Assembly (NCBI GenBank): GCA_902492545.1
Contig: CABULX010000084.1
Location: 1-9,854, forward strand
Direction: 5' to 3'
Source of the DNA: an uncultured Collinsella sp.
Lineage (GTDB): Bacteria; Actinomycetota; Coriobacteriia; Coriobacteriales; Coriobacteriaceae
DNA length: 9,854 nucleotides
Under the pieces are notes generated by a model, which was not told where the DNA came from, searched no databases, and saw nothing but the letters and a program-made list of their open reading frames with translations. This document shows, piece by piece, positions 7,018 through 9,854 of the stretch; the stretch's first letter is position 1, and each line of letters begins with the position of its first letter. A program made the translations under genes and the position numbers.

Positions 7018-7081
7018 CTAGGGCTCATTTTTCGCCCTGGACCGTTCCTCTGGGGCGATGCGACTGTCGTTCCAAGAGGAA
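7018..7081 (+). promoter_or_regulatory. Structured leader of the MFS gene with a possible SD-sequestering hairpin
   Basis: Two hairpins can form just before the exporter gene. The first pairs CTAGGGC (7018-7024) with GCCCTGG (7034-7040), including one T-G pair. In the second, TTCCTCT (7045-7051) is a perfect complement of AGAGGAA (7075-7081), extended by two more pairs past a bulge. This would cover much of the ribosome binding site AGAGGAAGGA (7075-7084) ahead of the ATG at 7090. Such a fold could repress translation until it is opened. A TACAAT at 6957-6962 may be a -10 element, but no good -35 accompanies it. Confidence 0.4.
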
Positions 7082-7089
7082 GGAAATGC

Positions 7090-8505
7090 ATGGGGAGCAA
7101 ATCTCAGCAACAAGTTCAAGTAACGCCATCGGCCTCTGCGGCGATTCTCGTCGTAATGTATATTGCAGCCTTTGTTGCCGCGTTTAACGAGAACATCATT
7201 AACGTGGCGTTGCACGACATTATGGCAGCCTTTTCGGTGAGTGCCACCACGGCACAGTGGCTCGTCTCGGGCTACATGATCGTGACGTCGATTTTTACGG
7301 CCATCATGGCCTTCCTGTCCGGCCGTTTCTCGACGCGCAAGCTGCTGTTTTTCGCATGCGGATGTATGGTCGCCGGCGAAGTCCTGTGCCTGTTCGCTCC
7401 GTCATTTAGCGTTTTGCTGCCAAGCCGTATTTTGCAGGCTGCGGGATCGGGCATCTTGTTCCCGCTCATGATGAACGTGGTGCTGTCTTGCGCTCCGCGC
7501 GAGAAGCTCGGTCTGTATCTGAGCCTGGGCGGTGCCTGCATTACGCTAGGGCCGGCGTTTGGACCCGTAATCAGCGGTCTTATGTGCACGTTGTTCGGCT
7601 GGAGGGCGGTGTTTGTAGTGCCGCTGGTGGGCGGCATTGTGGTCGCTGCGGCGGGCGTTAAGCTTGTTCAGAATGTCGGAGAGCGCTCGAGCACCACGCT
7701 TGATATTCTGTCGGTTGTTTTGCTCGCTGCCGGCATTACGGCATTCGTGCATTCCGTAGGCGAGTTCTCGACCAATCCGATTGCCGGCATCGTGGCGCTT
7801 TTCGCCGCCATTGTGCTGCTCGGCCTGTTTGCGGCCCGTCAGCTCAAGCTCGAGCATCCGGTGCTTAACGTGCGTCCCATGGCGAGCGTTCGTTTTTGGC
7901 CCGCGTGCCTGCTTGTGGTGGTGTCGATGATGACGACGTTCTCGATGAGCGTTTTGTTGCCGCTCTATTTTGAGGGCGCATACGGCATGACCGCACTTAT
8001 TGCGGGCTTGCTCATTTTGCCGGCGATTGCCTGCAACGCCGTGACCTCGATTGTGGGCGGACGCGTGATGGACGCCCGTGGCGCATGGCCGCTGCTGCCG
8101 GTCGGCTTTGCCCTGATTGCCGTGGGGCAGACTGCCATCTCGATGACGGCGGCAAGTATGAACATCGGCGTCGTCGTGGCGCTGACCGTTGTGGTGTATG
8201 CCGGAGTCGGTTTGGTGCTGAGCCCCTCGCAAACGGCCGGCTTGGAGACGCTGCCTGCCGCTGAGCATCCCCACGGAACGGCATTGCTTAACACGTGGAA
8301 CATGATTGCCGCATCGTTTGGCCCATCGCTGTTTATCGGTCTGCTCTCGAGTTCTGCGGCGACTGCCGGCGCGGCTGGCGCTGCGACCGACGTTGCCCAG
8401 GCGATTGGATTTGCAACTGCCGTGCGTGTGGCGGCTGTGATTGCCGTGGTCGGGTTCGCGACGTCGCTGGTGTACGCTCGTCGCGAGTCGCACATGTCGC
8501 ATTAA
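7090..8505 (+). CDS. MFS exporter, DHA2 (EmrB/LmrB-like) drug:H+ antiporter family
   Basis: The 471-residue membrane protein is hydrophobic nearly throughout, with a length suited to the 14-helix DHA2 group. Helix 1 carries FNENIINVALHDI (32-44), the family's D/N-x-T/N-IVNVAL-x-I motif. GRFSTRKLL (78-86) stands for motif A, RILQAAGSG (113-121) for motif B, and LGPAFGPVISG (153-163) is antiporter motif C. Near the C-terminus HPHGTALLNTWNMIAASFG resembles the HGSALLNTxRxxGGxxG of EmrB relatives. It would expel a toxic organic compound in exchange for protons; the substrate is unknown. The start at 7090 has AAGGA 5 bases upstream and gives a normal N-terminus; the open frame running back to 6679 overlaps the deformylase gene and is spurious. 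It is divergent from the deformylase gene. Confidence 0.9.
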   Translation: MGSKSQQQVQVTPSASAAILVVMYIAAFVAAFNENIINVALHDIMAAFSVSATTAQWLVSGYMIVTSIFTAIMAFLSGRFSTRKLLFFACGCMVAGEVLCLFAPSFSVLLPSRILQAAGSGILFPLMMNVVLSCAPREKLGLYLSLGGACITLGPAFGPVISGLMCTLFGWRAVFVVPLVGGIVVAAAGVKLVQNVGERSSTTLDILSVVLLAAGITAFVHSVGEFSTNPIAGIVALFAAIVLLGLFAARQLKLEHPVLNVRPMASVRFWPACLLVVVSMMTTFSMSVLLPLYFEGAYGMTALIAGLLILPAIACNAVTSIVGGRVMDARGAWPLLPVGFALIAVGQTAISMTAASMNIGVVVALTVVVYAGVGLVLSPSQTAGLETLPAAEHPHGTALLNTWNMIAASFGPSLFIGLLSSSAATAGAAGAATDVAQAIGFATAVRVAAVIAVVGFATSLVYARRESHMSH

Positions 8506-8565
8506 TGTGTGCACATAGATTCTGCAGCTAGATTGGATGGCAACACCATAAACTAATGGACGTTT

Positions 8566-8643
8566 TGCCGAGAGGCATGAATGTTTAAAGCGCAAAGAGT
8601 GCGCGACGGGCCCCGCGAATGGGGCGATGATGCCCGAGAGGGC
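8566..8643 (+). promoter_or_regulatory. Four tandem small hairpins in the leader of the RGG-tail gene
   Basis: Within 78 bases, four short perfect stems occur in a row: TGCC-GAGA-GGCA (8566-8577), GCGCA-AAGAG-TGCGC (8590-8604), GCCCC-GCGAAT-GGGGC (8610-8625) and GCCC-GAGA-GGGC (8632-8643). The first and last close GAGA loops of the GNRA class with C-G pairs. The ribosome binding site AAGGAG follows directly. This could be a structured 5' UTR that controls translation or mRNA stability. The stems are short, so chance is possible. The rest of the 8506-8657 gap shows only an 8-bp palindrome, TGTGCACA, near the MFS stop. Confidence 0.4.
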
Positions 8644-8657
8644 TAAGAAGGAGTCTC

Positions 8658-9569
8658 ATGTCCGAGAACGAAGAGATCATGAACGAGACCGAGAACGAGA
8701 CCATGGCTGCCGAGGTTGAGGCAGTCGAGACCGTGGAGACCGAAGCTGCCGAGGTTGAGGCTGCTGACGAGGTTTCCGCCGAGGAGGAGGCCGAGGTTGT
8801 CGAGGCCGCCGTTGATTACGATGACGAAGAGCTGATGGACAAGATGCAGAAGGCCGCCCGCCTGCTGCGTAGCCGTCGCTTTGCTATTTCCAAGGAGGAG
8901 GAGGCCAAGGCCGAGCGCATGGCGAACATCGAGCGCGCCATCAAGCTTCTTGACCTCAAGCCCAAGATGGAGCAGAAGGAAATGTCCGACCTGCTGGGCA
9001 TGCGCCTCCGTGAGCTCGATGGCCTGATGGCCGAGGCCGAGGCTGCCGATCTGGTCGGCCGCATCGACGACGCCGAGGGCGATATGCGCAAGATCGTCGT
9101 CTTCGCTGCCGAGGATGCCGCTGAGGGCCTGGTCGAGCTTGCCAACAAGAAGGAGAAGCTCCTGCCCGAGCTTTCTTACGAGGAGGCCACCGAGCTGATG
9201 GCCGCTCTCGATAAGGTTATCGCTCCGCTCGTCGCCATGGGCCTGGACGAGGATCGCGGTCCTCGCGGCGGCCGTGACGACCGTGGTGGCCGTGGCGGCG
9301 ACCGTGGCGGCCGCGGCGGCTTTGGCGATCGTGGTGGCCGTGGTGGCGACCGCGGCGGTCGCGGTGGCGATCGCGGCGGCCGTGGCGGCTTTGGTGACCG
9401 TGGCGGCGACCGTGGCGGTCGCGGCGGCTTTGGCGGCAACCGTGGTGGCTATGGCGATCGCGGTGGCAACCGTGGCGGCTTTGGCGGCAACCGTGGTAAC
9501 GACCGCGGCGGTCGCGGCGGCGACCGTGGCGGCCGCAACGGCGGCGGCTTCCGCGGTAACCGTTTTTAG
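8658..9569 (+). CDS. Acidic / winged-helix-like / RGG-repeat protein
   Basis: The 303-residue protein has three contrasting parts. Residues 1-58 are highly acidic (Glu, Ala, Val) with AAEVEA occurring twice, coded by an exact 17-base direct repeat at 8706 and 8745. Residues 59-195 are a charged helical region resembling a MarR-like winged helix: IERAIKLLDLKP, then QKEMSDLLGMRLRELDGLM as a possible recognition HTH, DLVGRID plus MRKIVVF as a possible wing, and a closing helix pair. Residues 200-303 are a low-complexity tail of about 20 RGG triplets broken by DRGG, NRGG and GGFG. In other proteins such RGG tails bind RNA and promote condensate formation. It may be a nucleic-acid-binding protein, but no named family is recognised. 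AAGGAG before the ATG supports the start, and it appears to be transcribed alone. Confidence 0.8.
   Translation: MSENEEIMNETENETMAAEVEAVETVETEAAEVEAADEVSAEEEAEVVEAAVDYDDEELMDKMQKAARLLRSRRFAISKEEEAKAERMANIERAIKLLDLKPKMEQKEMSDLLGMRLRELDGLMAEAEAADLVGRIDDAEGDMRKIVVFAAEDAAEGLVELANKKEKLLPELSYEEATELMAALDKVIAPLVAMGLDEDRGPRGGRDDRGGRGGDRGGRGGFGDRGGRGGDRGGRGGDRGGRGGFGDRGGDRGGRGGFGGNRGGYGDRGGNRGGFGGNRGNDRGGRGGDRGGRNGGGFRGNRF
9255..9566 (+). repeat. Coding repeat region for the RGG tail
   Basis: About 310 bases consist of degenerate repeats of CGTGGCGGC/CGCGGCGGT-like units that code for RGG with Asp, Asn, Phe or Tyr spacers. Synonymous codons vary between copies (CGT and CGC, GGC and GGT) while the peptide stays constant, which points to selection on the protein rather than recent DNA duplication. 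Copy number may differ between strains. Confidence 0.85.
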
Positions 9570-9596
9570 TTACGGCGTTTTACCAAACGCCGTAAC
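9569..9596 (+). other. Strong hairpin overlapping the stop of the RGG-tail gene
   Basis: A perfect 12-bp stem (GTTACGGCGTTT 9569-9580 with 9585-9596) closes the loop TACC and begins at the last base of the TAG stop codon. No T-run follows, so it is more likely a 3' end-protecting or pause hairpin than a complete terminator. Confidence 0.6.
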
Positions 9597-9644
9597 GGGC
9601 CGACGCTGCGCGGGCCGCATTTGGACAATCTGACGTTCAACTTC

Positions 9645-9679
9645 AAGGGCGCGACCAGAAGGTCAGCGCCCTTTCGTTT
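9645..9679 (+). terminator. Rho-independent terminator after the RGG-tail gene
   Basis: AAGGGCGC (9645-9652) pairs with GCGCCCTT (9666-9673), and GACC/GGTC extends the stem past a one-base bulge to the loop AGAA. The T-rich TTTCGTTTC follows. It is the likely end of the RGG-protein transcript. Confidence 0.75.
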
Positions 9680-9760
9680 CACGTCACCTTGCCTCAAATG
9701 CGACCCGCTCGCTGTCCGTCCTCTGCCTGCGGCGTTGTCTTGCTCCGGATGCGGCAGTTA

Positions 9761-9854
9761 GGGACGTTCCTTTTCTGCCGGCAGTTTGGGACACTCCTTG
9801 TAGTCATTGGGGACGTTCTTAAATGACTAGTCGTTGGGGACGTTCTTGTTTGAC
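9761..9854. repeat. Duplicated 49-bp intergenic repeat with GGGACGTTCYTT boxes
   Basis: Four boxes of the form GGGAC-RY-TC-YTT begin at 9761, 9788, 9810 and 9837, spaced 27, 22 and 27 bp apart. They form two composite units offset by 49 bp. Each unit has two direct boxes around a central palindrome: CTGCCGGCAG (9775-9784) in the first and GACTAGTC (9825-9832) in the second, centred at the same place relative to the boxes. From 9801 the sequence is also two 27-bp tandem copies matching at 23 positions. The array reaches the window edge and may continue. I recall similar boxes between Coriobacteriia genes, sometimes near IS200/RAYT-type transposases, but none is visible here. Bases 9680-9760 show nothing recognisable. 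Confidence 0.75.

Noticed and set aside
6679..7089. N-terminal extension of the MFS exporter
   Set aside because: It runs antisense through the deformylase gene and is not membrane-like. The ATG at 7090 has its own ribosome binding site.
6885..7100. Longer start for the deformylase
   Set aside because: The added 72 residues have no deformylase character, and GAGGAG lies at good spacing before 6884.
7546..8595. Long open frame on the minus strand opposite the MFS gene (349 codons)
   Set aside because: It is rich in Arg, His and Gln with no recognisable domain and lies fully antisense to a clear membrane transporter. It is a high-GC shadow frame.
9255..9566. CRISPR array or minisatellite in the RGG region
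   Set aside because: Units are 9-18 bases without unique spacers and stay in one reading frame coding RGG, so this is a protein repeat.
9761..9854. CRISPR array
   Set aside because: The boxes are only about 12 bases and the spacers are 10-15 bases and partly alike, which does not fit CRISPR repeats and spacers.

Overview
The window is high-GC bacterial chromosomal DNA. Gene style, strong AGGAG ribosome binding sites and a cluster of GGGACGTTCYTT boxes at the right edge suggest the class Coriobacteriia, most likely a Collinsella-like gut actinobacterium. This placement rests on pattern memory and is tentative. No rRNA, tRNA, CRISPR array or complete insertion sequence was found.

Layout. Bases 1-83 hold the last 26 residues of a plus-strand gene resembling an AlaA-type aminotransferase, followed by a strong terminator (105-142). 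A promoter region (212-277) follows, with a LysR-type operator: a perfect 7+3+7 palindrome, a half site 21 bp downstream touching the -35, and a sigma-70-like promoter. It precedes a plus-strand cluster of an amidohydrolase-2-like protein (310-1344), two tandem neutral-ceramidase-like proteins (1371-2618 and 2636-3754) and a beta-glucoside-type PTS EIIBC permease (3948-5390). The cluster ends at a terminator (5411-5459). On the minus strand, convergent with the permease, lie a LysR regulator (5514-6437) and, 36 bp upstream of it, a short divergent peptide deformylase (6474-6884). Divergent from these is a DHA2-type MFS exporter (7090-8505), whose leader can fold over its ribosome binding site. 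After a 152-base leader with four small hairpins comes a three-part protein (8658-9569): an acidic N-terminus, a winged-helix-like middle and a tail with about 20 RGG triplets. The right end holds two hairpins and a duplicated 49-bp repeat unit.

How the genes may work together. The PTS permease would import and phosphorylate a glycoside-like compound. The three hydrolase-like proteins have no signal peptides, so they would act on the product in the cytoplasm. The substrate is unknown. The amidohydrolase has lost the N-terminal HxH and the C-terminal Asp of its family, and the first ceramidase-like protein has lost two of the expected histidines while the second keeps all of them. This makes 212-5390 the best candidate in the window for an undescribed catabolic system. 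The LysR protein is a plausible regulator of it, but that link is inference. The RGG-tailed protein is the second most unusual item.
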